Positions 7,101 through 13,899 of a DNA stretch of 13,899 nucleotides are shown here, piece after piece. A program made the translations under genes and the position numbers. The stretch spans positions 1 to 13,899 of the forward strand of contig SBFN01000140.1 in NCBI GenBank assembly GCA_006226895.1, given 5' to 3'. The notes beneath the pieces were generated by a model, which had not been told where the DNA came from, ran no database searches, and was given only the letters and a program-made list of their open reading frames with translations. The stretch's first letter is position 1; every line of letters starts with the position of its first letter. This DNA is from Deltaproteobacteria bacterium. Lineage in GTDB: Bacteria; Desulfobacterota; Desulfuromonadia; Desulfuromonadales; BM103.

Positions 7101-7508
7101 TTAAAATGCGAACTCAGGGCCTTTGCCCGGCTTGTCGTCATCATCTTCATCAAAATCGAGGCTTTCTGCCGGAAGGGTTTCACTGTCGGCACCGAAAGGT
7201 TGGTCAATGTTGATGTCCTGAACATCGTCAGCGAGAGGACTGTCTTCTGTCGCTCCGCCTGCCTGGTCTTCTTCTTCGAGAAAATCGAAGCCGAAGTCGA
7301 CTGAACCGTCCGATGATTCTTCGACGACTTCATCGGTCTCATCGATGACAGGCTCAGGGGCTGTCACTGCCACTGCCACTGCCTCTTGCCCGGGAGAAAA
7401 GAAGCCGCGCAAGTTGAATTTGGCCTTGTGCTCGACCAGATCGTTACTACACTTTTTGCAGCTGTCCAGGTGGTCAAAGCTGTGGTATCCGCATTTTGGA
7501 CACTTCAT
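7101..7508 (-). CDS. Uncharacterised zinc-ribbon protein with acidic tail
   Basis: Protein of 135 residues that I cannot assign to a named function. The N-terminus is a compact zinc ribbon, with cysteines at 3, 6, 17 and 20 in a CxxC-N10-CxxC arrangement (CPKCGYHSFDHLDSCKKC). A short basic/aromatic linker (KFNLRGFF, about 30-37) follows, then an AVAVAV segment and a low-complexity acidic region to the end, with many D and E and several short FDF or LDFDE motifs. The acidic tail is likely disordered. No signal peptide or membrane segment is seen, so it is probably cytosolic. Its start overlaps the rsmE stop as ATGA (7505-7508), implying coupled translation with the rRNA methyltransferase. The context suggests a link to ribosome or RNA function, but this is only inference. 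Confidence 0.8.
   Translation of the reverse strand: MKCPKCGYHSFDHLDSCKKCSNDLVEHKAKFNLRGFFSPGQEAVAVAVTAPEPVIDETDEVVEESSDGSVDFGFDFLEEEDQAGGATEDSPLADDVQDINIDQPFGADSETLPAESLDFDEDDDDKPGKGPEFAF
7365..7382. repeat. (CACTGC)3 hexanucleotide repeat inside the zinc-ribbon gene
   Basis: Three perfect tandem copies of CACTGC encode the AVAVAV stretch at residues 43-48 of the zinc-ribbon protein. Changes in copy number would keep the reading frame. Confidence 0.7.
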
Positions 7509-8287
7509 AATTTCTCCTTGTGCTGATTTGTGTTGCTTCCGGCAGGCGCTTGCTGCCAGTCGCCATAAAGATACTGCAAGATAGGGGTTGCTGCCAAGCC
7601 TGCAGTTTCGGTCCGTAGAATTCTTGGCCCAAGATGGACCGGCTGGTAGCCTGCAGCGGTTATCTTGTTGATCTCTGCGCTGGAAAAGCCCCCTTCTGGA
7701 CCTACCAGCAGGCGGACACCCGCAGGGGGCGTGCCGGGAAGAGCTTCTGCCAAAGGCATCGCCCCGGCTTCCCAGAGTACCAGTTTGAGATCGCTGCTCG
7801 ATTCCTCCAGGACTTCTGATAAATGCTGCAAAGGTTTTACTTCCGGCAAAAAAGTTCTGCGGCTCTGGCGTGCCGCTTCACTGGCGATGCGTTGCCAGCG
7901 CTGTTCTCGTTTCTTCAGCCGGACGGCGTTCAAATTCGGGACGGCATGTTCAGTTTCTACGGCCTGGAAGCTGTTTACACCAAGCTCTGTGCCCTTTTGC
8001 AGGACCAGGTCAAACTTGTCGCCCTTTGGCAGCGCCTGCAGAAGAGTGATTTTCAGGTTTTGCTGAGTTTCATGCCATCGACGAATGAGTCTGGTCGTTG
8101 CCTGTTCTGACTGTAACTGTTCGATCTGTACTTCGCAGCAGTGGCCGTCACCGTCAAGCAGCAAGATAATAGCGCCCGCTTTAAGACGCAAGACCTTACG
8201 CAAGTGATGATAGGGCTCCCCGCTGATGACAATCTGGTCACTTTGCAGGCTTTCTGCCGGGACGAAAAATCGAACTGGGTCGCTCAT
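7505..8287 (-). CDS. rsmE: 16S rRNA (uracil-1498-N3)-methyltransferase RsmE
   Basis: SPOUT-class methyltransferase of 260 residues, slightly longer than the usual 240-250. The family methylates N3 of U1498 in 16S rRNA using S-adenosylmethionine and works as a dimer in the cytosol. Family motifs are present in order: an N-terminal PUA-like domain with HHLRKVLRL (27-35), LQKGTELGV (96-104), IASEAARQS (134-142), LLVGPEGGFS (193-202), and the knot motif LGPRILRTETA (219-229). The last 20 residues are polar and extend beyond the usual end. The ATG at 8287 overlaps the prmA stop as ATGA, which favours it over ATG 8293 or the GTG at 8314; none has a clear ribosome binding site, as expected for coupled translation. 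It sits between prmA and the zinc-ribbon gene. Confidence 0.95.
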   Translation of the reverse strand: MSDPVRFFVPAESLQSDQIVISGEPYHHLRKVLRLKAGAIILLLDGDGHCCEVQIEQLQSEQATTRLIRRWHETQQNLKITLLQALPKGDKFDLVLQKGTELGVNSFQAVETEHAVPNLNAVRLKKREQRWQRIASEAARQSRRTFLPEVKPLQHLSEVLEESSSDLKLVLWEAGAMPLAEALPGTPPAGVRLLVGPEGGFSSAEINKITAAGYQPVHLGPRILRTETAGLAATPILQYLYGDWQQAPAGSNTNQHKEKL

Positions 8288-9201
8288 GGGCATTGATAGA
8301 CGATACAGGTCCACTCGTCACGATGGCTTATTGAGAGCTGCTTCAATTTGAAGGGGGCAAAGCCGTCGATCACCTGCTGCTCCTGTTCAATCAGGATCCC
8401 GGAGAGCACCAGGCGCCCCTGCGGAGCCAGTCGCTCAACAAGCTGGCTTGCCAGGCGAATATTTTCGCCTGCCAAAATGTTTGCCAGTACCAGCTCGTAT
8501 TGACCGGAAATTTGATCCAGCGTTTGTTTGGTAATGGTTACCAATGGGGCGAGTTGATTCTGTTGTACATTCTCCGCGGCCACCCGGCAGGCATCGCTGT
8601 CTATGTCGCATGCCAGCACTTCTTTGGCACCGAGTGCGGCGCCGGCCATGGCCAGAATCCCTGAACCTGTACCGACATCGAGTATTTTCAGTGGCGGCTG
8701 TCCGCTTGCAAAGTGCTCGGCGAGGGCTTCCAGGCAGAGTCCGGTGGTGGCATGTGTGCCGGTGCCAAAAGCTTGCCCGGGGTCGAGTGTCAGGACGACC
8801 TCGTTGCCCGTTTTGGGCCAGTCAACCCAAGTAGGATGAATAACGAGGCGATCGCCGACTTTAAAGGGTGGAAAGTGCTGCTGCCAGTCGCTTGCCCAGT
8901 CGTGGTCTGCCAGTTCCCGGTAATCCATTTGGAGCTCTGCGAGTTCGGGATAAAGACCGGTCAACGAGCTTAGCTCCTGCTGTATCGTCTCACAGAGGCG
9001 TTCGACATTTTCGGGGTAGTTGAAGTATGCCTTGAGTGCCGGGTCGTTGGCGAGCGACTCCGGTGACGGCACGACAAAGGTGTCGAGAGCTTTTTCAGCG
9101 GCCGTGATTCCAGTGCAGCCCAGATCCAGCAAGATTTGAGAGACCATATCGACCGACTGGTCCGGTACGGTGAGGTTTATTTCCAGCCATTTGTTTGTCA
9201 T
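8284..9201 (-). CDS. prmA: Ribosomal protein L11 methyltransferase PrmA
   Basis: Class I SAM-dependent methyltransferase of 305 residues, close to the usual 290-310. It trimethylates lysines and the N-terminus of ribosomal protein L11. An N-terminal L11-recognition domain (WLEINLTVP, about 5-13) is followed by the linker segment with DPGQAFGTGTHATT (140-153), the SAM-binding motif LDVGTGSGILAMAG (174-187), the acidic CDID after strand 2 (198-201), and the NILA motif (241-244). The ATG at 9201 is preferred because the family normally begins just before the W-x-E motif. The longer reading begins with TTG at 9237 and has no better ribosome binding site; neither start has an obvious one. It is the first gene of the prmA-rsmE-zinc ribbon cluster, divergent from ppsR. 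Confidence 0.95.
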   Translation of the reverse strand: MTNKWLEINLTVPDQSVDMVSQILLDLGCTGITAAEKALDTFVVPSPESLANDPALKAYFNYPENVERLCETIQQELSSLTGLYPELAELQMDYRELADHDWASDWQQHFPPFKVGDRLVIHPTWVDWPKTGNEVVLTLDPGQAFGTGTHATTGLCLEALAEHFASGQPPLKILDVGTGSGILAMAGAALGAKEVLACDIDSDACRVAAENVQQNQLAPLVTITKQTLDQISGQYELVLANILAGENIRLASQLVERLAPQGRLVLSGILIEQEQQVIDGFAPFKLKQLSISHRDEWTCIVYQCP

Positions 9202-9343
9202 GAGATGTTGTTTAACGGAGTTTATAGGGTATTGCAATAGAATTTCTTGACCTGCGAGTGTGAGCTCTGAAATAATAGCTTTTGGCTAATGAGAGAAAAA
9301 GGATTGGTGGTAATAATTGCGCTAAATGGTTTTTCTCCGACTC

Positions 9344-9371
9344 TTGGAAGTTGCTGATTTGTCATTGTAAT
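9344..9371 (+). promoter_or_regulatory. Candidate sigma-70-type promoter for ppsR
   Basis: TTGGAA (9344-9349), a 16-nt spacer and TGTAAT (9366-9371) match the -35 and -10 consensus in four and five of six bases. This would give a leader of about 75 bases before ppsR. The 251-bp region between prmA and ppsR holds no gene; for prmA I saw only weak minus-strand candidates. Confidence 0.35.
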
Positions 9372-9452
9372 GGCGGTGAAGTCGTGATATTTGATGTTTG
9401 CGTTTTCATTAGAGTCTGTTAGACTTTTGCGGTATTCTCATGAGGATTCTTG

Positions 9453-10259
9453 ATGTCAACTGGTCAGGCAATTTATCTGCTTTCCGATGCAACCGGTGAA
9501 ACCGCTGAAAAAATGGTTTTGGCGGCGTTAACCCAGTTTCGTGATAAGCCGGTACGCTTGATTCGTGTAAACAATGTTCGTACCAAGAATCAGGTCTACG
9601 AGTCTCTTGACGAGGCTCTTGCCAATAGCTCACTCGTTGTTTACACGATTGTTAACAGGGAACTCGCCCAGTTAACTCATGATGAGTGTGACAGTTTAGG
9701 TTTGATCAGTATTGACCTGCTGACACCGCTTCTGATGAAAGTTGCTCACTTTGTTGGACGGTCTCCGAAAGAAACGCCGGGTCTCTTGCACGGTATTGAT
9801 GAAGCCTATTTTCGACGCATTGAAGCGATCGAGTTTACAGTTAAGCAGGATGATGGACAGGAACCTCGCAACCTCTACCTGGCTGACATCGTCCTGGTCG
9901 GGATTTCCCGAACCAGCAAGACGCCGCTTTCCATCTATCTGGCTCACCGCGGCTGGAAGGTTGCCAACGTACCCCTGGTGAAAGGGATCGATCCTCCCCC
10001 GGAACTCTATGAGATCGACCCGAAGCGAATCGCAGCCCTGATCATAGATCCCCAGCGTCTGGTTGAGGTACGTGCCGCGCGTCTGCGTAACCTGGGTCAG
10101 GATCCCAGGGCGGCTTACGCTGATTATGAGGAGATCGAAGAAGAATTGAAGTTTTCCAAAAAGTTTTTTCGTGGCCACCCCTGGTCGGTTATCGACGTCT
10201 CCAGTAAGGCCATTGAAGAGACGGCAAATGAGGTCCTGGTCCGTTTGGGGCTAAAGTAA
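9453..10259 (+). CDS. ppsR: PPDK regulatory protein: bifunctional kinase/pyrophosphorylase
   Basis: DUF299-family protein of 268 residues, the normal length. In bacteria these enzymes inactivate pyruvate phosphate dikinase (or PEP synthase) by ADP-dependent phosphorylation of a threonine near the catalytic histidine, and reactivate it by phosphate-dependent dephosphorylation, thereby setting the pyruvate/PEP balance. Family motifs are the N-terminal [15 protein letters not shown] (8-22) and the P-loop-like [15 protein letters not shown] (150-164). The C-terminal [15 protein letters not shown] is also typical. The ATG at 9453 has a GAGGA site 6 nt upstream; a TTG immediately before it is ignored. 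The PPDK target gene is not in this window. It is followed 104 bases later by the response regulator, with no terminator apparent in between. The symbol ppsR is the E. coli name; a PPDK-specific name may be more precise. Confidence 0.92.
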   Translation: MSTGQAIYLLSDATGETAEKMVLAALTQFRDKPVRLIRVNNVRTKNQVYESLDEALANSSLVVYTIVNRELAQLTHDECDSLGLISIDLLTPLLMKVAHFVGRSPKETPGLLHGIDEAYFRRIEAIEFTVKQDDGQEPRNLYLADIVLVGISRTSKTPLSIYLAHRGWKVANVPLVKGIDPPPELYEIDPKRIAALIIDPQRLVEVRAARLRNLGQDPRAAYADYEEIEEELKFSKKFFRGHPWSVIDVSSKAIEETANEVLVRLGLK

Positions 10260-10369
10260 GTTGTTACGGGAAGTTATAAAGAGATTGATTGAGTTTACAG
10301 GACACAGTTGATGGATGCTTGTTGTCGAACAGAACTCGTAAATAGAACTTGGATAGAGGAGAGATGATT

Positions 10370-11041
10370 ATGCGCATTCTCGTAGTAGAAGACGAAAAGA
10401 AAGTTGCCAGCTTTATTCAGCGCGGTCTGGAAGGTGAGGGCTTCTCGGTTGAAGTGGCTTACGATGGCGAATCCGGTGTTGAAATGGGTAGCCAGAGTTC
10501 CTTCGACCTGATTCTCATGGATGTTATGCTGCCGAAGATGGATGGGCTGCAGGCAATCCAGGCCTTGCGCGAAAATGGTGTTGAAAGCCCGGTGCTCTGC
10601 CTGACCGCCAAGGATACGGTTGAAGACATTGTCGCCGGCCTCGATTCAGGCAGTGACGATTATCTCACCAAGCCGTTTGCTTTTGCTGAACTTCTGGCTC
10701 GCGTGCGTGCCCTGGTCCGTCGTGGTACCCAGGAGCGTGGCGCGGAAATCACTTATGCGGATCTGCGCCTTGATCCGGTGGCACACAAGGTCTGGCGTAG
10801 TGATTCTGAGATTGATCTGACCGCCAAAGAGTATGCTCTTTTGGAGTTTTTCATGCGCAACCCGGAGACGACTCTGACGAGAACCATGATCGCGGAGCAT
10901 GTCTGGGATTACACTTTTGACTCCTTTACCAACATCATCGATGTGTATGTCAATTACCTGCGCAAGAAGGTTGATCGCGACTACACCAATAAGTTGATTC
11001 ACACGGTTCGCGGTATCGGCTACGTCCTCAAGGAGGATTAG
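10370..11041 (+). CDS. OmpR-family response regulator
   Basis: Two-component response regulator of 223 residues. The receiver domain (1-115) has the acidic pair E7-D8, phosphoacceptor D51 in LMDVMLPKMDG, T79 and K101 of LTKPF. The C-terminal winged-helix DNA-binding domain (about 125-222) carries the LTAKEYALLEFF and VDVYVNYLRKKVD-type elements and ends in TVRGIGYVLKED, a pattern close to CusR/PcoR-type regulators. The ATG at 10370 is chosen because AGGAG (10357-10361) lies 8 nt upstream. ATG 10364 would be too close to it, and the TTG at 10349 precedes it. The kinase gene begins 2 bases after the stop, so the two are co-transcribed. The target genes are not evident; degP downstream is the nearest candidate. 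Confidence 0.95.
   Translation: MRILVVEDEKKVASFIQRGLEGEGFSVEVAYDGESGVEMGSQSSFDLILMDVMLPKMDGLQAIQALRENGVESPVLCLTAKDTVEDIVAGLDSGSDDYLTKPFAFAELLARVRALVRRGTQERGAEITYADLRLDPVAHKVWRSDSEIDLTAKEYALLEFFMRNPETTLTRTMIAEHVWDYTFDSFTNIIDVYVNYLRKKVDRDYTNKLIHTVRGIGYVLKED
11031..11036 (+). promoter_or_regulatory. Ribosome binding site supporting a TTG start
   Basis: AGGAGG, a perfect anti-16S match, sits inside the last codons of the response regulator, 7 nt before the TTG at 11044. It decides the kinase start in favour of this non-ATG codon. The first in-frame ATG (11098) would delete half of the first membrane helix. Confidence 0.75.
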
Positions 11042-11043
11042 AC

Positions 11044-12504
11044 TTGGGCTCTTCGCTCATATGGTCGATCCGGGTTCGTCTCACATTCTGGTACGCAATG
11101 ACACTGGCTGTCATCCTGGCAGTCAGTGCTCTTTTTTCGTACCACTACTTTTCTCATAACCTGCGTCAGCAGGTTGACCGCCAGGTCCGGGAAGTCGCGC
11201 GCACCCTTGATCAGCACCATTCTGAAGTTATCGCAGACGGTGACGTCGAACAGGGTTGTGACGGGATAGAAAGCCTGACCCACAGGAATAACTGGGGTGC
11301 CTACCTGTTGCTGCGCGATGCGAGTCTGCAGGAGATCTGTTCTTCGGATAACCTGGTTGACCGCGAGCTTCCTTTTGGTCCCGTTGCCCGTCAGCAGGTG
11401 CGTTGGCTTAACGAGCACATGGAAACCGTTGAGCTGGCCAATGGTGAACTTTTACGCCTGCTCTCCGCACCACTGGTCGAGGATACCCGTTTGTTGGGGG
11501 TCGTCCAGGTTGCTCAAGAGCTTGGCCCCTTACAGGAAACGATCGAAGAGTTACGCTTGATCTACCTGGTCGTCGGTCCTTTCGCGATCTTCTGGCTCTG
11601 CCTTGGTTGCTGGCTGTTGGCGGAGAGGACCATTGCGCCGATTATAGAAGTCACTGAGGCTGCAAAGGGTATCACTGCAGACAACCTTTCGCGCCGTCTC
11701 CCTTTGGGGAATTATCAGGATGAGCTTTCCCAGATGGTTGGCTGCCTCAATCAGATGCTGGAACGCCTCGAAAAATCGTTCCGGCGTGTCCGCCAGTTCT
11801 CGGGTGATGCCTCTCATGAGCTGCGAACGCCGCTGACGATCCTCCGTGGCGAGACAGAAGTAACGCTGCGTTGGGCCAAGACTCCGGAAGAGTTCCGCGA
11901 TATGTTGACCTCCAACATGGAAGAGATCGATCGCATGGAGCGGATTATCGAAAGCTTGCTGACTCTGGCGAAAAGCGAGGTCGGTGAGCTGACGCTGGAG
12001 ATGAAAGAGCTTAGTCTGAGTGACCTGGTTCAGGATCTTTACCTGCAGAGTCGCCTGCTGTGCGAAACAAAGCAGATTAAAGTCGAACTGCTGCTCGAAG
12101 TTGAAAAAGAGATCCGTATTCGGGGTGATGAGTTGCGCCTGCGTCAGATGTTCCTCAACCTGATTTCCAACGCTATCAAGTATACCCCCGAGGGCGGTTT
12201 CCTCGAGATTGGCCTGAAGATGGTCGAGAACTCTGCTGTTATCTCCATCAATGACTCAGGGATAGGTATCCCGGAAGAGCATCTTGCACATATCTTCGAC
12301 CGTTTTTACCGGGTTGATAAAGCGCGTAATCGCATGGATGGCGGCACCGGTCTTGGCCTTTCCATCGTCAAGTGGATTGTTGAAGCCCACGGTGGCAGTA
12401 TTCAGGTCTCCTCAGAAGTTAATAAGGGCAGTTCTTTTTCTGTGCGCTTGCCGCTAGAGGGCCCGGAAGAGGGAAAGCACCCCAGGTCGACGATCCTTGA
12501 ATAG
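11044..12504 (+). CDS. Sensor histidine kinase, CusS-like
   Basis: Membrane sensor kinase of 486 residues, partner of the upstream regulator. TM1 is at about 13-33, a periplasmic sensing region of about 135 residues follows, TM2 is at about 172-193, then a HAMP linker (about 195-245). The HisKA box contains FSGDASHELRTPLT with phosphorylated H258. The ATPase domain has the N box NLISNAIKYTPEGG (N376), the G1 box DSGIGIP (D404), an F box RFYRVDKARNR, and the G2 box GTGLGLSIVKWIVEAHGG (about 434-451). The HAMP/HisKA arrangement and the ending resemble the heavy-metal-type kinases CusS/CopS, but the periplasmic domain shows no clear His/Met metal-binding cluster, so the stimulus is unknown. It starts with TTG behind a strong AGGAGG. 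The stop is followed by a 394-bp intergenic region. Confidence 0.93.
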   Translation: MGSSLIWSIRVRLTFWYAMTLAVILAVSALFSYHYFSHNLRQQVDRQVREVARTLDQHHSEVIADGDVEQGCDGIESLTHRNNWGAYLLLRDASLQEICSSDNLVDRELPFGPVARQQVRWLNEHMETVELANGELLRLLSAPLVEDTRLLGVVQVAQELGPLQETIEELRLIYLVVGPFAIFWLCLGCWLLAERTIAPIIEVTEAAKGITADNLSRRLPLGNYQDELSQMVGCLNQMLERLEKSFRRVRQFSGDASHELRTPLTILRGETEVTLRWAKTPEEFRDMLTSNMEEIDRMERIIESLLTLAKSEVGELTLEMKELSLSDLVQDLYLQSRLLCETKQIKVELLLEVEKEIRIRGDELRLRQMFLNLISNAIKYTPEGGFLEIGLKMVENSAVISINDSGIGIPEEHLAHIFDRFYRVDKARNRMDGGTGLGLSIVKWIVEAHGGSIQVSSEVNKGSSFSVRLPLEGPEEGKHPRSTILE

Positions 12505-12546
12505 TTTTCGGACTTATAACTCAAATTATAGGTGGTAAGTATTTAA

Positions 12547-12649
12547 CGCAAAGGCGCGAAGGTGTAGAGAGAGTCCGCAAAGAAAAACACTTTAAAAAGT
12601 GAGGACAATCACTCTTTGCGTCTTTTGGGCTTTTCTTAGTGTCTTTGTG
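12547..12649. repeat. Degenerate inverted repeat, probable dispersed intergenic element
   Basis: The arm at 12547-12583 and the reverse complement of 12613-12649 align without gaps over 37 bases with 21 identities, including a fully conserved inner CGCAAAGA and an outer CxCAAAGxCxC pattern. The 29-nt centre contains a small palindrome, CACTTT-AA-AAAGTG (12588-12601). The CGCAAAG/CTTTGCG motif, present once on each side with partial copies further out, is the type of GCAAAG-rich repeat I recall as dispersed in intergenic regions of many bacteria. It lies 42 bases after the kinase stop and might also act as a terminator through its stem. Confidence 0.55.
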
Positions 12650-12749
12650 CTGGCCTTTAGATTTCAGTTTTTACTGTTTTGGTGTAAAGACATATTGCCT
12701 TTGTTTCGATTATAGACCCGTAGTTTTTTACAGGTGAATTTTCTCTTGA

Positions 12750-12790
12750 TTCGGTCAATCACAGTCGTGGTTGGCCGAAATTCGTTTTTA
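12750..12790 (+). terminator. Hairpin with U-run in the degP upstream region
   Basis: Positions 12750-12762 and 12767-12779 form a 13-bp stem (two G-T pairs) with an AGTC tetraloop. Five bases later comes TTTTT (12785-12789). This is a plausible Rho-independent terminator, 246 bases after the kinase stop and just before the degP promoter, so it could end read-through from the two-component operon or a short transcript from within the gap. Confidence 0.5.
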
Positions 12791-12803
12791 TCGAGCTCGG
12801 CAA

Positions 12804-12832
12804 TTGACAGTCAGATAGAGCGTTATTACATT
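12804..12832 (+). promoter_or_regulatory. Sigma-70-type promoter of degP
   Basis: Perfect -35 TTGACA (12804-12809), 17-nt spacer, and -10 TACATT (12827-12832; four of six consensus bases). The predicted start near 12839 gives a leader of about 60 bases. No sigma-E-type GGAACTT motif was seen. No clear direct repeat for the adjacent OmpR-type regulator was found. Confidence 0.55.
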
Positions 12833-12898
12833 TGAAGTGAGTCGTGCCTGCTCCTCTTGCTTGTGAGCACTATAGTCATCGTTTCAATGGAGGAAGTT

Positions 12899-13899
12899 AT
12901 GAGTAAATTGCGTCATGTCGAAGTTTTGTTTTTAACCCTGGTTTTGATCTGTTGCTGGATTGTTCCTGCCAGCGCCCAGCCGACGGATTTTGTCTCCCTT
13001 GCCGAGCGGCTTAAGCCGGCAGTGGTTAATATCAGCACCGCAAAAACTGTGGCCTCACGCTCACCGTCATTCCCCGGGCCTAGAACTCCGGGTGGCAGTC
13101 CTTTCGATGAATTCTTCGGTCGTTTCTTCAACGAGATGCCAAAATCACAGCGTAGGGCAAGCTCGTTAGGTTCCGGTTTTATAATCTCTGAAGACGGCTA
13201 TATCCTCACCAATGACCACGTGGTTGATGGCGCTGATAAGATTACGGTCAAGCTTTCCGACGGACGTGAGTTCAGTGGCGAAGTGCGCGGACTCGATCCC
13301 AAGCTTGACCTGGCGCTGATCAAGATCGAGGCCGGAGAAGACCTGCCGGTTGCCGTCCTTGGAGAAAGCGACGGCATCAAGGTCGGCGAGTGGGTCATGG
13401 CTATTGGTAACCCCTTTGGCCTGGCACAGACAGTCACGGTGGGTATCGTCTCGGCCAAGGGGCGTACGATCGGCGCAGGCCCCTACGATGATTTTATCCA
13501 GACCGATGCGTCTATCAATCCGGGCAACTCCGGAGGCCCGTTGTTTAATATGGAGGGCGAAGTCGTCGGTATCAATACTGCGATTGTCGCCGGAGGGCAG
13601 GGTATCGGCTTTGCCATACCGGTGAACATGGCGAAGCAGATTATCCCGCAGCTGCGGGATGATGGCCATGTGACTCGAGGCTGGTTGGGAGTGACTGTGC
13701 AGGCCATGAGTAAGGAGTTGGCAGATTCTTTTGGCCTGGGGAATACCCACGGCGCCCTGGTCAATGAGGTTGTCAAAGATTCTCCTGCCGCCGACGCAGG
13801 CTTGAAGCGTGGTGACATTATCCTGACCTTTGATGGCCAGATGATCAAAGAGTTGAATGATTTGCCGCAGCTGGTGGCATCAACGGCTGTGGATAAAAC
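12899..13899 (+). CDS. degP: DegP/HtrA-family periplasmic serine protease (3' end cut by window)
   Basis: Protease/chaperone of the Do family that degrades or refolds damaged envelope proteins. The first 333 codons are visible and remain open to the window edge; DegP proteins usually have 450-500 residues. A signal peptide covers residues 1-26 (hydrophobic VLFLTLVLICCW core, cleavage after PASA). The trypsin-like domain has the full triad: H107 in TNDHVVDGAD, D137 in DPKLDLALIKI, and S211 in NPGNSGGPL. PDZ1 begins near residue 255 (RGWLGVTVQ) and continues into its 'DSPAADAGLKRGDIILTFDG' part near the window end. A phenylalanine- and proline-rich LA-loop region (about 60-85, with FDEFFGRFF) precedes the protease core, as in DegP/DegQ. 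A GGAGGA site (12889-12894) lies 4 nt before the ATG. It follows the two-component pair and has its own promoter candidate. The symbol could equally be degQ or htrA. Confidence 0.93.
   Translation, partial: MSKLRHVEVLFLTLVLICCWIVPASAQPTDFVSLAERLKPAVVNISTAKTVASRSPSFPGPRTPGGSPFDEFFGRFFNEMPKSQRRASSLGSGFIISEDGYILTNDHVVDGADKITVKLSDGREFSGEVRGLDPKLDLALIKIEAGEDLPVAVLGESDGIKVGEWVMAIGNPFGLAQTVTVGIVSAKGRTIGAGPYDDFIQTDASINPGNSGGPLFNMEGEVVGINTAIVAGGQGIGFAIPVNMAKQIIPQLRDDGHVTRGWLGVTVQAMSKELADSFGLGNTHGALVNEVVKDSPAADAGLKRGDIILTFDGQMIKELNDLPQLVASTAVDK

Larger units (their letters stand above)
12505..12898. other. 394-bp intergenic region before degP
   Basis: This gap holds no supportable protein gene. In order it contains a short TATAA/TTATA palindrome (12515-12529), the degenerate inverted repeat (12547-12649), a possible weak promoter (AAGACA 12687-12692, 18 nt, TATAGA 12711-12716), the hairpin with U-run (12750-12790) and the degP promoter (12804-12832). 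The stretch is AT-rich relative to the flanking genes. Confidence 0.6.

Noticed and set aside
8288..8314. GTG-initiated extension of RsmE
   Set aside because: It would deepen the overlap with prmA and has no ribosome binding site; the ATGA overlap at 8284-8287 is the simpler start.
9202..9237. TTG-initiated extension of PrmA
   Set aside because: Family members start just before the W-x-E motif; the TTG has no better ribosome binding site than the ATG at 9201.
12547..12649. Repeats before degP as a CRISPR array
   Set aside because: Only one inverted pair of degenerate arms, no regularly spaced direct repeats and no cas genes.
13166..13750. Minus-strand open frame of 194 codons
   Set aside because: Antisense to the degP protease domain with its full catalytic triad; shadow of GC-biased codons.

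Overview
The window reads as a chromosomal segment of a Gram-negative, probably anaerobic bacterium. An outer-membrane TolC-type channel, an RND pump and a periplasmic DegP-type protease require a double membrane. The gene set (prmA, rsmE, a small zinc-ribbon protein, ppsR, an OmpR/CusRS-like pair and degP) and the moderate-to-high GC of most genes fit the Desulfuromonadales (Geobacter, Desulfuromonas, Pelobacter). That placement is an inference from gene content, not a database match. No rRNA, tRNA, CRISPR array, transposase or integrase gene was seen.

Layout. (1) Positions 1-776 hold a small DUF1127 protein and an AT-rich, gene-poor stretch with two inverted repeats. (2) Positions 777-6990, minus strand, hold a self-contained multidrug-efflux operon in the order tetR, adaptor (MFP), RND permease, TolC. 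Its promoter and a palindromic operator lie just before tetR. (3) Positions 7030-9201, minus strand, hold a translationally coupled cluster, prmA-rsmE-zinc ribbon protein, with ATGA overlaps at both junctions and a strong terminator hairpin. (4) From 9453 rightwards, plus strand, come ppsR, a response regulator / histidine kinase pair, a 394-bp intergenic region with a degenerate inverted repeat and a terminator-like hairpin, and a DegP/HtrA serine protease cut by the window end.

How the parts work together. The efflux operon is likely controlled by its own TetR repressor. The operator sits on the -10 element of a promoter whose predicted start lies only a few bases before the tetR ATG, so the repressor mRNA may be leaderless. 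The 13-bp terminator at 7030-7072 separates the prmA cluster from this promoter, so the two co-oriented operons are probably expressed independently. prmA and rsmE modify ribosomal protein L11 and 16S rRNA. ppsR controls pyruvate phosphate dikinase by reversible phosphorylation. The two-component system next to degP suggests an envelope-stress link, but degP has its own promoter candidate.

Most of the window is ordinary core and accessory content. The points most worth a second look are the operator/promoter architecture of tetR, the altered proton-relay residues of the RND permease, the uncharacterised zinc-ribbon protein with an acidic tail, and the structured region before degP.
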